Below are positions 40,682-48,525 of a stretch of DNA of 64,000 nucleotides, one piece after another; positions within the stretch are counted from its first letter, which is position 1, and each line of letters starts with the position of its first letter. Made by a program: the position numbers and the translations under genes. Source of the stretch: Paramagnetospirillum caucaseum. GTDB lineage: Bacteria > Pseudomonadota > Alphaproteobacteria > Rhodospirillales > Magnetospirillaceae. The stretch is taken from NCBI RefSeq assembly GCF_000342045.1, contig NZ_AONQ01000007.1, positions 1 to 64,000 on the forward strand. The letters are read 5' to 3'. The notes under the pieces were generated by a model. The model was not told the origin of the DNA. It saw only the letters and a list, made by a program, of their open reading frames with translations, and searched no databases.

Positions 40682-41073
40682 GCCACCCTCTTCTCACAAA
40701 CCAGCGCGCACGCCATCCCCGGCCCGCGTCACCCACTCCGCACCACTCTGCATGATACGGCAATTTGCGAGAAAAGGTCAATATACAGCATTCACCTGAC
40801 AAAATGACCATTGTTACTTAATAAAGTAACACAATCACAAAACACCGCAGCGAAGGGCAGATACAAAACAACACCAATGTGAAATAAAGTAAAAAAATAT
40901 CCATCGCCCCGTCAAGGCCCGCCACTTCTCCTTATATTTCACAAACTTAGACATCTACCATCACAAGAAGTTGCCCCTTTGCCATCAACCGCCCCCAGGG
41001 CAGCCACACCATTTCCTTAGTCATAAGCCGACCATGGCTTTTGGCAGTGATCTGCTGTTGTTGTGCTGAAAAA
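40682..41073. promoter_or_regulatory. AT-rich upstream region of the giant gene (no CDS)
   Basis: This 392-base gap holds no credible gene. The part from about 40755 to 40980 is strikingly AT-rich compared with the flanks and should carry the giant gene's promoter and regulator sites. It contains the palindrome at 40812-40831 and a wider GGTCA (40776-40780) / TGACC (40805-40809) inverted pair. I cannot place a -35/-10 pair with confidence. Confidence 0.6.
40812..40831. promoter_or_regulatory. Perfect 20-bp palindrome, candidate operator of the giant gene
   Basis: TGTTACTTAATAAAGTAACA: two perfect 8-bp arms around a 4-base spacer, centred about 140 bases upstream of the giant gene's ATG in an AT-rich island. 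No T tract or adjacent stop codon suggests termination, so a dimeric regulator site is more likely. Regulator unknown. Confidence 0.5.
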
Positions 41074-41097
41074 TCAACCCTGGGTTTCGCCCAGGGT
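41068..41097 (-). terminator. Intrinsic terminator overlapping the end of the PAS kinase gene
   Basis: ACCCTGGG pairs with CCCAGGGT around a five-base loop. The stem lies in the last codons of the kinase gene; the TGA stop and a TTTTT tract follow directly on the minus strand. It separates kinase transcription from the giant gene downstream. Confidence 0.7.
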
Positions 41098-43554
41098 GAA
41101 GCGGAAGACGCTGCCCCGCCCCGCCTCGGACTCGACCCAGATGCGGCCGCCGTGGCGCTCGATGATCTTCTTGCAGATGGCCAGCCCGATCCCGGTGCCA
41201 TCGTAGTGTTCCCGGGTATGGAGACGCTGGAAGACCAGGAAGATGCGGTCGAAATAGGCGGGCTCGATGCCGATGCCGTTGTCGGCCACCGAGAACACCC
41301 AGCCCCGTGGCCCGGATTCGGCGGACACGGTGACCCGCGGCGGGCGCTCGGGCGAGCGGTATTTCAGGGCGTTGCCGATCAGGTTCTGGAACAGCCGCAG
41401 GACCTGCGAGCGGTCGGCGGTGACCGGGGGCATGGGCCCGATCTCGATGCTGCCGCCGGCCTCGGCCAGGGCGGCTCCAAGATTGCGCCGCACCTCGTCC
41501 AGCACCGTGCCCAGACCGAACTCGGTGAACTGGCCGCCCAGCCGCTCCACCCGTGAATATTCCAGCAAGTCCTGGATCATGGCCTGCATGCGCTTGGCGC
41601 CGTCCACCAGGAAGGCGATGAACTCGTCGGCGTCGCCGTCCAGCCGGCCGCGATAGCGCCGTTCGATCAGCTGGGCATAGCCGGAGATCATGCGCAGCGG
41701 CTCCTGCAGGTCGTGGGAGGTGACATAGGCGAACTGCTCCAACTCCTTGTTGGAGGCGTCGAGACGGGCCAGCAGGTCGGCGGTGCGGGCCTCCATCTCC
41801 TTGGCGGCGCTGATGTCGCGGCAGATGAACAGCAGGCAGTCCTGGTCGTCGAGCACCACCTCCTGCACCGAGACCAGGACGTCGAACACCTGGCCGTCCT
41901 TGCGCCGCAACCGGCTCTCGAAATCCGCCGCCTGCCCGTCGCGGCGGATCTGCCGGACCAGCCGGGCGCGGTCCTCGGGCTCGGCCCACACCCCCAGATC
42001 CAGGGCGGTCCGCCCCAGGAACTCGTCGCGCGAATAGCCCAGCATGGCCGAGAAAGCGTCGTTCAGCTCGATATAGTGTCCGTCCCGGGTGGCGGAAATC
42101 ACCATGGCGTCGGGACTGGCATGGAAAGCCTTGGCGAACTTTTCCTCGGAAAGCCGGAGGCGGCGCTCCGCCTCCTTGGCGGCGGTGATGTCCTCGATGG
42201 TGCCGACCATGCCGCCGGCCGGCCCCGCCTCGTCCGACAGGGCGGCGGCATGGCCGCGCACCCAGCGCAGGCTCCCGTCGCCCCGCATCAGACGCATCTC
42301 GGCCAGGAACTCTCCCTCCCCCTGCACATGGCGGCGCCACAGCGCCCCCACCGCCTCGCGGTCGTCGGGGTGGACCACGTCGCACCACTTGCCGCCTACC
42401 ATCTCGTCCCGGTTTCGCCCGGCCAGTTCCAGCCAGCGCTCGTTGACGTAGAGGCAGGTGCCGTCGGCATCGCTCTGGAACACCCCCACCGGCGAATGCT
42501 CGGTGAGCATGCGGTAGCGGGCCTCGCTGGCGGCCAGGGCCTGCTGGACCCGCTGGCGCTCGGCCAGGCGGCGGTCGGAGATCACCGCCAGCCCCAGGGT
42601 GACCAGCGCCAGGAGCAGGGTGGCGCCGCCCTGCAGGGCCACATCCCACCGCCACGAGGCCAGGGCGTCGTCCAGGGACATGCCCACCGCCACCACCAGC
42701 GGATGATTGTCGAACCGGCGATAGGCGATCACCCGCTGGCGACCGTCGGTGACGGAGGTTCCGATGAGGGTACCCACGGGAATCCGCGCGACATGGGCCA
42801 TGACCTGCCCCTGCGCCACCGACTTGCCCCGCCACTTGTCGCTGTCGGGCAGCCGCGCCAGGATGATGCCGTCGTCGCGGATCAGGGTGGCCCGCCCACC
42901 GTCGCGGGGCAGGATCGAGCGCAACTCGTCCTCGAAGATCTTGGGGTCGAGCGAGACGGCCACCACCCCCAGCAGCCGGCCGCCGCCATCGCGGACCGGA
43001 CGGGCGACGACGATGCTCCGGGCCGCCACCACCCGGCTCTGCAGCGGGGCGCTGACCGAGACCGAACGGGAGGGATCCTCGAGCAGGGACTTGAAGTACT
43101 CGCGGTCATGGACATCCGTTCCCGCCATGCCCGGCATGGTTCCCGCCACCATGATTCCCCGCCCGTCGATGAAGACGGCGCTGCGGATTTCCGGGATCAG
43201 CTTCATCCGGTTGCCCAGGGCGGCAAGGGTGCGCTGAGGGTCGTCGGGAACCCCGCCGGGGGCGGCCTCCTCCATCTCGGACAGCAACTGGTCGATGCCG
43301 CGCAGGATACCGGAGATATGCTCCTCCGACACCCGGGCCAGGGCCTGCACCAGGTATTCGGTGTCGGCGATCTCCTTGCGGTAGGTTCCCACCGCCTGCC
43401 AGACGGTCAGCGCCGCCAGGCACGGAATCACCAGCGCGGCCAGCAACCGGGCCCGCCAGGCATTGACGGGACGCGCCACCGCCGGGCCGGCGCCACGCTG
43501 CGACATATCGGGGCCCGGGTCCGGCTGATGCGCGTTCATACCGGAAGAATACAT
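41074..43554 (-). CDS. Membrane sensor histidine kinase with extracytoplasmic sensor and two PAS domains
   Basis: About 826 residues. A first membrane helix (LLAALVIPCLAALTVW) is followed by a roughly 250-residue Cache-like periplasmic sensor (VFIDGRGIMVAG, HDREYFKSL, VVARPVRDGGG), a second helix (GATLLLALVTLGLAVI), then PAS domains starting ARYRMLTEHSPVGVFQ and KFAKAFHASPDAMVIS. The HisKA box is TSHDLQEPLRMISGY (His about 614), and the ATP-binding domain shows NLIGNALKYR, DNGIGI and GTGIGLAICKKI. All kinase motifs are intact, and the HisKA type is that of phytochrome-like kinases. No receiver or response regulator is adjacent, so its partner is elsewhere. The start is uncertain: GTG 43578, ATG 43554 and ATG 43539 are all possible, with no strong ribosome-binding site. 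It is divergent from the efflux pair. Confidence 0.9.
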   Translation of the reverse strand: MYSSGMNAHQPDPGPDMSQRGAGPAVARPVNAWRARLLAALVIPCLAALTVWQAVGTYRKEIADTEYLVQALARVSEEHISGILRGIDQLLSEMEEAAPGGVPDDPQRTLAALGNRMKLIPEIRSAVFIDGRGIMVAGTMPGMAGTDVHDREYFKSLLEDPSRSVSVSAPLQSRVVAARSIVVARPVRDGGGRLLGVVAVSLDPKIFEDELRSILPRDGGRATLIRDDGIILARLPDSDKWRGKSVAQGQVMAHVARIPVGTLIGTSVTDGRQRVIAYRRFDNHPLVVAVGMSLDDALASWRWDVALQGGATLLLALVTLGLAVISDRRLAERQRVQQALAASEARYRMLTEHSPVGVFQSDADGTCLYVNERWLELAGRNRDEMVGGKWCDVVHPDDREAVGALWRRHVQGEGEFLAEMRLMRGDGSLRWVRGHAAALSDEAGPAGGMVGTIEDITAAKEAERRLRLSEEKFAKAFHASPDAMVISATRDGHYIELNDAFSAMLGYSRDEFLGRTALDLGVWAEPEDRARLVRQIRRDGQAADFESRLRRKDGQVFDVLVSVQEVVLDDQDCLLFICRDISAAKEMEARTADLLARLDASNKELEQFAYVTSHDLQEPLRMISGYAQLIERRYRGRLDGDADEFIAFLVDGAKRMQAMIQDLLEYSRVERLGGQFTEFGLGTVLDEVRRNLGAALAEAGGSIEIGPMPPVTADRSQVLRLFQNLIGNALKYRSPERPPRVTVSAESGPRGWVFSVADNGIGIEPAYFDRIFLVFQRLHTREHYDGTGIGLAICKKIIERHGGRIWVESEAGRGSVFRFTLGETQG

Positions 43555-43615
43555 GCGGATGGTATGCCCTACAACCACGGCTCCGCGATTCCCGCGTCGC
43601 TTCCGGCTCTTCCTA

Positions 43616-43667
43616 TTGACCGGATGCCCCGCCGCTCGCTAAAACCGAACCGTTCAGTTCAGTTCGG
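43616..43667 (+). promoter_or_regulatory. Promoter and overlapping operator of the MexAB-like operon
   Basis: TTGACC (43616-43621) and TAAAAC (43640-43645) form a plausible -35/-10 pair with an 18-base spacer. The inverted repeat CCGAAC-N11-GTTCGG (43645-43667), which also holds GTTCA repeats, overlaps the -10 and start site, a typical repressor position. TetR-family repressors often control such pumps, but no regulator gene lies beside this one. Confidence 0.5.
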
Positions 43668-43738
43668 CTGCCGGCTTGCATCCGCCGGGCGGCCGTGACC
43701 ATCTTTTCCCCACACACTCGCCGATACGAGACCGGACC

Positions 43739-44899
43739 ATGGACAGTTCACCGCGCCGTTCCAAGCTTCCGCTGCCCGTCCTGCTGCTGGGCGGACTGGC
43801 GCTGGCCGGAATCGCGGCGGGGGTGGCCTCGTTCTGGCCCCTCGGGTCCCGCCCGGCCGGAGGCCCGCCGTCCGGCGCCCCGACGGTGACGGTGGCCCCG
43901 CCGCTCAGCCGCCAGGTCATCGACTGGAACGAATATACCGGCCAGTTCGCCGCGGTGGATTACGTGGAGATCCGCGCCCGGGTCAGCGGCTATATGACCG
44001 AGGTGCACTTCACCGACGGCCAGATGGTCAACAAGGGCGACCTGCTGTTCGTCATCGACCCCCGGCCCTACGAGATCGCCCTGGCCTCGGCGCGGGCCAA
44101 GGTGGACCAGGCCATGGGCACCAAGGAATACACCAAGCGCCAGTTGGCCCGGGCCGGCGAACTGCACCGCAAGGAATTCGTCGCCGAGAGCACGCTGGAC
44201 CTCCGCACCGAGGAATCGCGCGGCGCCGGCGCCACGGTGGAGGCGGCGCGCGCCGCCATGCGCGATGCCGAGCTGAACCTGCAGTTCACCCGCGTCACCG
44301 CCCCCATCGCCGGCCGCATCTCGGCCAAGCAGGTCAGCGTCGGCAATCTGGTCACCGGCGGCCCCGGCGTGTCGTCGCCGACCCTGCTGACCACCATCGT
44401 GTCCCAGGACCCCATCCACGTCACCTTCGACCTGACCGAGGCCGACTACCTGGCCCAGGCCCGGCGCGGCAATCCGGTGGGCGCGGCCGTGCAGCTGCGG
44501 CTGATGAGCGAAAGCGGCTGGCCGCGCGAGGGCCGGCTGGACTTCGTCGACAACCAGATCGACAAGGGCACCGGCACCATCCGGGCCCGCGCCGTGCTGG
44601 CCAATCCCGACGGACAGGTGCCGGCCGGCGCCTTCGGCCGGGTGCGCCTTGCCGTCTCCGAGCCCTATGACAGCCTGATGGTGCCCGACACCGCCATCGT
44701 CACCGACCAGTCGCGCAAGCTGGTGATGACCGTGAAGGACGGCGCCGTGGTGCCCAAGCCGGTCAAGCTCGGCCCCAAAGACGGCGATCTGCGGGTGATC
44801 AAGGAGGGCCTTGGCCCCGATGACCAGGTGATCATCAACGGCCTGATGCGGGCGCGGCCCGGCACCAAGGTCACGTCCCAGCCCGGAAAGATGGAATAG
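43739..44899 (+). CDS. RND efflux periplasmic adaptor (MexA/AcrA type)
   Basis: A membrane fusion protein of 386 residues that bridges an inner-membrane RND pump to an outer-membrane channel. The start MDSSPRRSKLPL has a transmembrane anchor (LPVLLLGGLALAGIAAGVA) and no lipobox cysteine. Motifs in order: VEIRARVSGYMTEVHFTDG and VNKGDLLFVID (lipoyl half), an Ala/Arg-rich helical hairpin, FTRVTAPIAGRISAKQVSVG (second lipoyl half), then the beta-barrel with ARAVLANPDGQVPAGAFGRV. The ATG at 43739 is chosen over earlier in-frame triplets because it matches the family N-terminus; its ribosome-binding site is weak. Twelve bases separate it from the pump gene, so the two form an operon. No channel gene follows. 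Confidence 0.93.
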   Translation: MDSSPRRSKLPLPVLLLGGLALAGIAAGVASFWPLGSRPAGGPPSGAPTVTVAPPLSRQVIDWNEYTGQFAAVDYVEIRARVSGYMTEVHFTDGQMVNKGDLLFVIDPRPYEIALASARAKVDQAMGTKEYTKRQLARAGELHRKEFVAESTLDLRTEESRGAGATVEAARAAMRDAELNLQFTRVTAPIAGRISAKQVSVGNLVTGGPGVSSPTLLTTIVSQDPIHVTFDLTEADYLAQARRGNPVGAAVQLRLMSESGWPREGRLDFVDNQIDKGTGTIRARAVLANPDGQVPAGAFGRVRLAVSEPYDSLMVPDTAIVTDQSRKLVMTVKDGAVVPKPVKLGPKDGDLRVIKEGLGPDDQVIINGLMRARPGTKVTSQPGKME

Positions 44900-44911
44900 G
44901 GACCACAGCAG

Positions 44912-47900
44912 ATGCGCCTGTCCCACTTCTTCATCGACCGCCCCATCTTCGCCACCGTGGTCTCGGTGCTGATCACCATCATCGGCGCCATCAGCTACTT
45001 CACCTTGCCGGTGGCGCAGTATCCCGAGATCGCGCCGCCGACCATCGTGGTCAGCGCCTCGTATCCCGGCGCCTCGGCCCAGGTGGTGGCCGACACCGTC
45101 GCCACGCCGCTGGAGCAGCAGATCAACGGCGTCGAGAACATGCTGTACCTGAACAGCCAGGCCACCGGCGACGGCAACCTGAAGCTGACCATCACCTTCG
45201 GGCTGGGCACCAATCTCGACACCGCCCAGGTGCTGGTGCAGAACCGGGTGGCCATCGCCACCGCCCGCCTGCCCGACGACGTCAAGCGCATCGGCGTCAC
45301 CGTGGCCAAGAACTCTCCCGACATGCTGATGGTGGTGCATCTGAACTCGCCCGACGGCTCGCGCGATCAGCTGTACATGTCCAACTTCGCCACCCTGCAG
45401 ATGATGGACGTGCTGGCCCGCCTGGACGGCGTCGGCGACGTGCGCATCTTCGGGGCGCGCGACTACGCCATGCGGGTGTGGATCGACCCCGACCGCGCGG
45501 CGGCGCGCAACCTGAGCGCCGGCGAGGTGGTCAGGGCGCTGCAGGCCCAGAACGTGCAGATCGCCGCCGGCGTGCTGGACCAGCCGCCCCAGCCGAGGCA
45601 GGGCGCCTTCCAGTTCTCGGTGCAGACCCAGGGACGCCTGGCCGACCCCGCCCAGTTCGAGAACGTCATCGTCAAGACCGATGCCTCGGGGCGCATCGTC
45701 CGCCTGCGCGACGTCGCCCGGCTCGAGCTGGGGGCGCAGGATTACAGCGTCAACGGCTATCTCGACGGCAAGAACGCGGTGCCGGTGGCGGTGTTCCAGC
45801 GCCCCGGCTCCAACGCCCTGGCCACCGCCGACCGGGTCCTGGCCAAGGTCGAGGAGATGTCGCGGACCTTCCCGTCGGGGGTCGCCTATACCGTCGCCTA
45901 CAACCCCACACAGTTCATCGCCCAGTCGGTCAAGGCGGTGATCAAGACCATCTTCGAGGCGGTCGTCCTGGTGGTCTTCGTGGTGATCCTGTTCCTGCAG
46001 ACCTGGCGGGCCTCGCTGATCCCGCTGGCCGCCATCCCGGTATCGCTGGTCGGCACCTTCGCGGTGCTGGGCGCCATGGGCTATTCGCTCAACAACCTGT
46101 CGCTGTTCGGGCTGGTGCTGGCGGTGGGCATCGTGGTCGACGACGCCATCGTGGTGGTGGAAAACGTCGAGCGCAACATGAAGGACGGCATGAACTCCCG
46201 TTCCGCCGCCCACCAGACCATGGACGAGGTGGGCAGCGCCCTGGTCTCCATCGCCCTGGTGCTGTGCGCGGTGTTCATTCCCGCCGCCTTCATCCCCGGC
46301 ATCTCGGGCCAGTTCTTCCGCCAGTTCGCGGTGACCATCGCCGCCTCGACGGTGATCTCGCTGATCGTCTCGCTGACCCTGTCGCCGGCGCTGTGCGCCC
46401 TGCTGTTCCGCGGCCACGGCCCGCTGGACCATCACGACGAGACCGGCTGGCGCAGGCTGGTGGCCCGCTTCTTCGCCGGGTTCAACCGCAATTTCGACCG
46501 GCTGGCCGGCGGCTATGGCGGCATGACCCGCTCGGTGGTCAGGAAGTCGGGCCTGATGCTGCTGCTCTATCTCGGGCTGGTGGGCGCGGCCGGCGTCGAG
46601 TTCGTCAAGACCCCCAAGGGCTTCATTCCCGAAATGGACCAGGGCTACCTGATCACCGTGGTGCAGTTGCCGCCGGGATCGTCGCTGTCGCGCACCGATA
46701 CCGTGGTCAAGCGCGTCTCGGCGATCATGGCCGAGACCCCCGGCGTCGCCCACACGGTGACCATCGCCGGCCTGGACGCCGCCACCTTCACCAACTCGTC
46801 CAGCGCGGCGGCCATCTTCACGCCGCTCAAGCCCTTCGAGGAGCGCTACGCCCAGGGTCTGTCGGCCAACGTCATCATGGCCGACCTGCGCAAGCGCCTG
46901 GGGGCGGTCCAGGAAGCCTTCATCATCACCATCGCCCCGCCGCCGGTGCGCGGCATCGGCACGGCCGGCGGCTTCAAGATGATGCTGCAGGACAAGGGCG
47001 GCCACGGCGCCAAGGCGCTGGAGGACGTGGCGGGGGACATGGCGGCGGCGGCCAACCGGATTCCCGGCCTGTCGGGCATCTTCACCCTGTTCAACACCCG
47101 GACTCCCAACGTCTACGTCGATATCGACCGGGTGCGCGCCCAGATGCTGGGCGTGCCGGTGGAGCGCATCTCCGAGGCGCTGCAGGTCTATCTCGGCTCG
47201 ACCTTCGTCAACGAGTTCAACTATCTGGGCCGCACCTTCCGGGTCACCGCCCAGGCCGACGCCCCCTACCGCAACGAGGTGGAGGACATCGCCAACATCA
47301 AGGTCAAGAACGACAGGGGCCAGATGGTGCCGCTCGGCGCCGTGGCCTCGGTCCGCTTCGACACCGGGCCCTACCGCGTGCCGCGCTACAACCTGTTCCC
47401 GGCGGCCGAGGTCCAGGGCGCGGCGGCGCCGGGCTATGCCAGCGGCTATGCCCTGGAGCAGATGCGGGCCCTGGCCGCCGAGCGCCTGCCCGACGGCTTC
47501 GGTTTCGAGTGGACCGAGCTGGCGCTGCAGGAATTGCTGGCCGGCAACAACGGATTGTTCGTGTTCGCGGCGTCCGTGCTGTTCGTCTTCCTGCTGCTGG
47601 CGGCCCAGTACGAAAGCTGGTCGCTGCCCGCCGCCGTGGTGCTGATCGTGCCCATGTGCCTGCTGGCCGCCGTCACCGGCCTGATCATCCGGGGGCTGCC
47701 CATCAACATCCTGGCCCAGATCGGCTTTATCGTCCTGATCGGCCTGGCGGCCAAGAACGCCATCCTGATCGTCGAATTCGCGCGACAGGCGGAATCCGAG
47801 GGCATGGACCGCGTCGAGGCTGCCGTCCATGCCGGGCGTACCCGCCTGCGGCCCATCCTGATGACCTCGCTGGCCTTCATCCTGGGCGTGCTGCCGCTGG

Positions 47901-48091
47901 TGGCGGGAACGGGAGCCGGCGCCGAGATGCGCCAAAGCCTCGGCACCGCCGTGTTCTACGGCATGCTGGGCGTCACCGGTTTCGGGCTGGTGTTCACGCC
48001 GATCTTCTATGTGGTGATCAGGAAGATGGTGGCCGGCCACCACGCCCGCGCCGCCGCCGCCCATGCGGCGGAAGAGGCGCGGGGGCGGTAG
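44912..48091 (+). CDS. RND multidrug efflux pump, HAE-1 type (MexB/AcrB-like)
   Basis: A 1,059-residue inner-membrane proton/drug antiporter, the usual size for AcrB-like pumps. It opens MRLSHFFIDRPIFATVVSV, the family start. The proton-relay aspartates are present in VDDAIVVVENVE (D410, D411), with the partner lysine in AAKNAILIVEFARQ (K948). Large periplasmic porter loops follow membrane helices 1 and 7, including PEIAPPTIVVSASYPGA and GFIPEMDQGYLITVVQLPPG. It is the second gene of a two-gene operon. Drug-export function is inferred from family; substrate range cannot be read from sequence. It converges on the cytochrome c gene with only a ten-base gap. Confidence 0.95.
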   Translation: MRLSHFFIDRPIFATVVSVLITIIGAISYFTLPVAQYPEIAPPTIVVSASYPGASAQVVADTVATPLEQQINGVENMLYLNSQATGDGNLKLTITFGLGTNLDTAQVLVQNRVAIATARLPDDVKRIGVTVAKNSPDMLMVVHLNSPDGSRDQLYMSNFATLQMMDVLARLDGVGDVRIFGARDYAMRVWIDPDRAAARNLSAGEVVRALQAQNVQIAAGVLDQPPQPRQGAFQFSVQTQGRLADPAQFENVIVKTDASGRIVRLRDVARLELGAQDYSVNGYLDGKNAVPVAVFQRPGSNALATADRVLAKVEEMSRTFPSGVAYTVAYNPTQFIAQSVKAVIKTIFEAVVLVVFVVILFLQTWRASLIPLAAIPVSLVGTFAVLGAMGYSLNNLSLFGLVLAVGIVVDDAIVVVENVERNMKDGMNSRSAAHQTMDEVGSALVSIALVLCAVFIPAAFIPGISGQFFRQFAVTIAASTVISLIVSLTLSPALCALLFRGHGPLDHHDETGWRRLVARFFAGFNRNFDRLAGGYGGMTRSVVRKSGLMLLLYLGLVGAAGVEFVKTPKGFIPEMDQGYLITVVQLPPGSSLSRTDTVVKRVSAIMAETPGVAHTVTIAGLDAATFTNSSSAAAIFTPLKPFEERYAQGLSANVIMADLRKRLGAVQEAFIITIAPPPVRGIGTAGGFKMMLQDKGGHGAKALEDVAGDMAAAANRIPGLSGIFTLFNTRTPNVYVDIDRVRAQMLGVPVERISEALQVYLGSTFVNEFNYLGRTFRVTAQADAPYRNEVEDIANIKVKNDRGQMVPLGAVASVRFDTGPYRVPRYNLFPAAEVQGAAAPGYASGYALEQMRALAAERLPDGFGFEWTELALQELLAGNNGLFVFAASVLFVFLLLAAQYESWSLPAAVVLIVPMCLLAAVTGLIIRGLPINILAQIGFIVLIGLAAKNAILIVEFARQAESEGMDRVEAAVHAGRTRLRPILMTSLAFILGVLPLVAGTGAGAEMRQSLGTAVFYGMLGVTGFGLVFTPIFYVVIRKMVAGHHARAAAAHAAEEARGR

Positions 48092-48101
48092 CCGGAAGGC
48101 G

Positions 48102-48458
48102 CTACTTCAGCGTCTTCATGTAGGCGATCAGCGCCGCCACGTCGTCGGGATTCTTGGTCCCGGCGAACACCATCTTGTTGCCGGGAATGGTCTCCTTGGG
48201 ATTGGCGAGATAGGCGGCCAGATTGGCGTCGTCCCAGCTCTTGCCCCAGGCCACCAGGGTGGGGGAATACTTGAAGCCCGCCGCCGCGGTGCCGGCCTTG
48301 GAACCCACCACGCCGAACAGGCTGGGACCGACGCCGTTGGCCCCGGCCTCCACCTTGTGGCAGGCCTTGCACGGCGTGAAGGCGGCCGGCGGGTCGGCGG
48401 CCCAGGCGGTCCCGGCCAGGGCCATGGCGGCGGCGAAGGCGGCAAGCTGAAGCTTCAT
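48102..48458 (-). CDS. Periplasmic class I cytochrome c
   Basis: A 118-residue soluble electron carrier. A signal peptide (MKLQLAAFAAAMALAGTAWA, cleaved before ADPPA) precedes one haem-binding CKACH. The distal methionine is in NKMVFAG, and the C-terminal helix is DDVAALIAYMKTLK, as in cytochrome c2/c550 types. The ATG at 48458 is chosen because GGGGGGA lies upstream and the signal peptide begins there; the frame runs open to 48488. It lies 62 bases downstream of the rubredoxin reductase gene on the same strand, with a CRP/FNR-like box at that junction, so it may be both read-through and self-promoted. Its redox partner is unknown. Confidence 0.92.
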   Translation of the reverse strand: MKLQLAAFAAAMALAGTAWAADPPAAFTPCKACHKVEAGANGVGPSLFGVVGSKAGTAAAGFKYSPTLVAWGKSWDDANLAAYLANPKETIPGNKMVFAGTKNPDDVAALIAYMKTLK

Positions 48459-48509
48459 GAGAAAAATCCCCCCTATACGTTTGCCCATCCGCCTGTCAGC
48501 AAAACACTA

Positions 48510-48525
48510 TTTGATGTTTGTCACA
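48510..48525 (-). promoter_or_regulatory. CRP/FNR-family-like box upstream of cytochrome c
   Basis: On the minus strand TGTGACAAACATCAAA fits TGTGA-N6-TCACA with one mismatch in the second arm, and is also close to an FNR site. It overlaps the rubredoxin reductase stop codon, about 52 bases before the cytochrome c start. Confidence 0.4.

Noticed and set aside
33290-40807. A 2,505-codon plus-strand open frame antisense to the giant gene, with others at 28733-33163, 22694-28321, 9716-15109 and 5525-8350
   Set aside because: They are Gly/Arg/Val/His-rich mirror products of GC-rich coding DNA, lack recognisable domains and lie opposite a clearly coding frame.
43748-48064. A 1,438-codon minus-strand frame opposite the MexAB-like genes
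   Set aside because: His/Gly/Asp/Gln-rich antisense shadow without family motifs.
45478-48123. An 881-codon plus-strand frame inside the RND pump gene
   Set aside because: Out-of-frame shadow rich in Arg, Gly and Pro; the overlapping pump frame has all family motifs.
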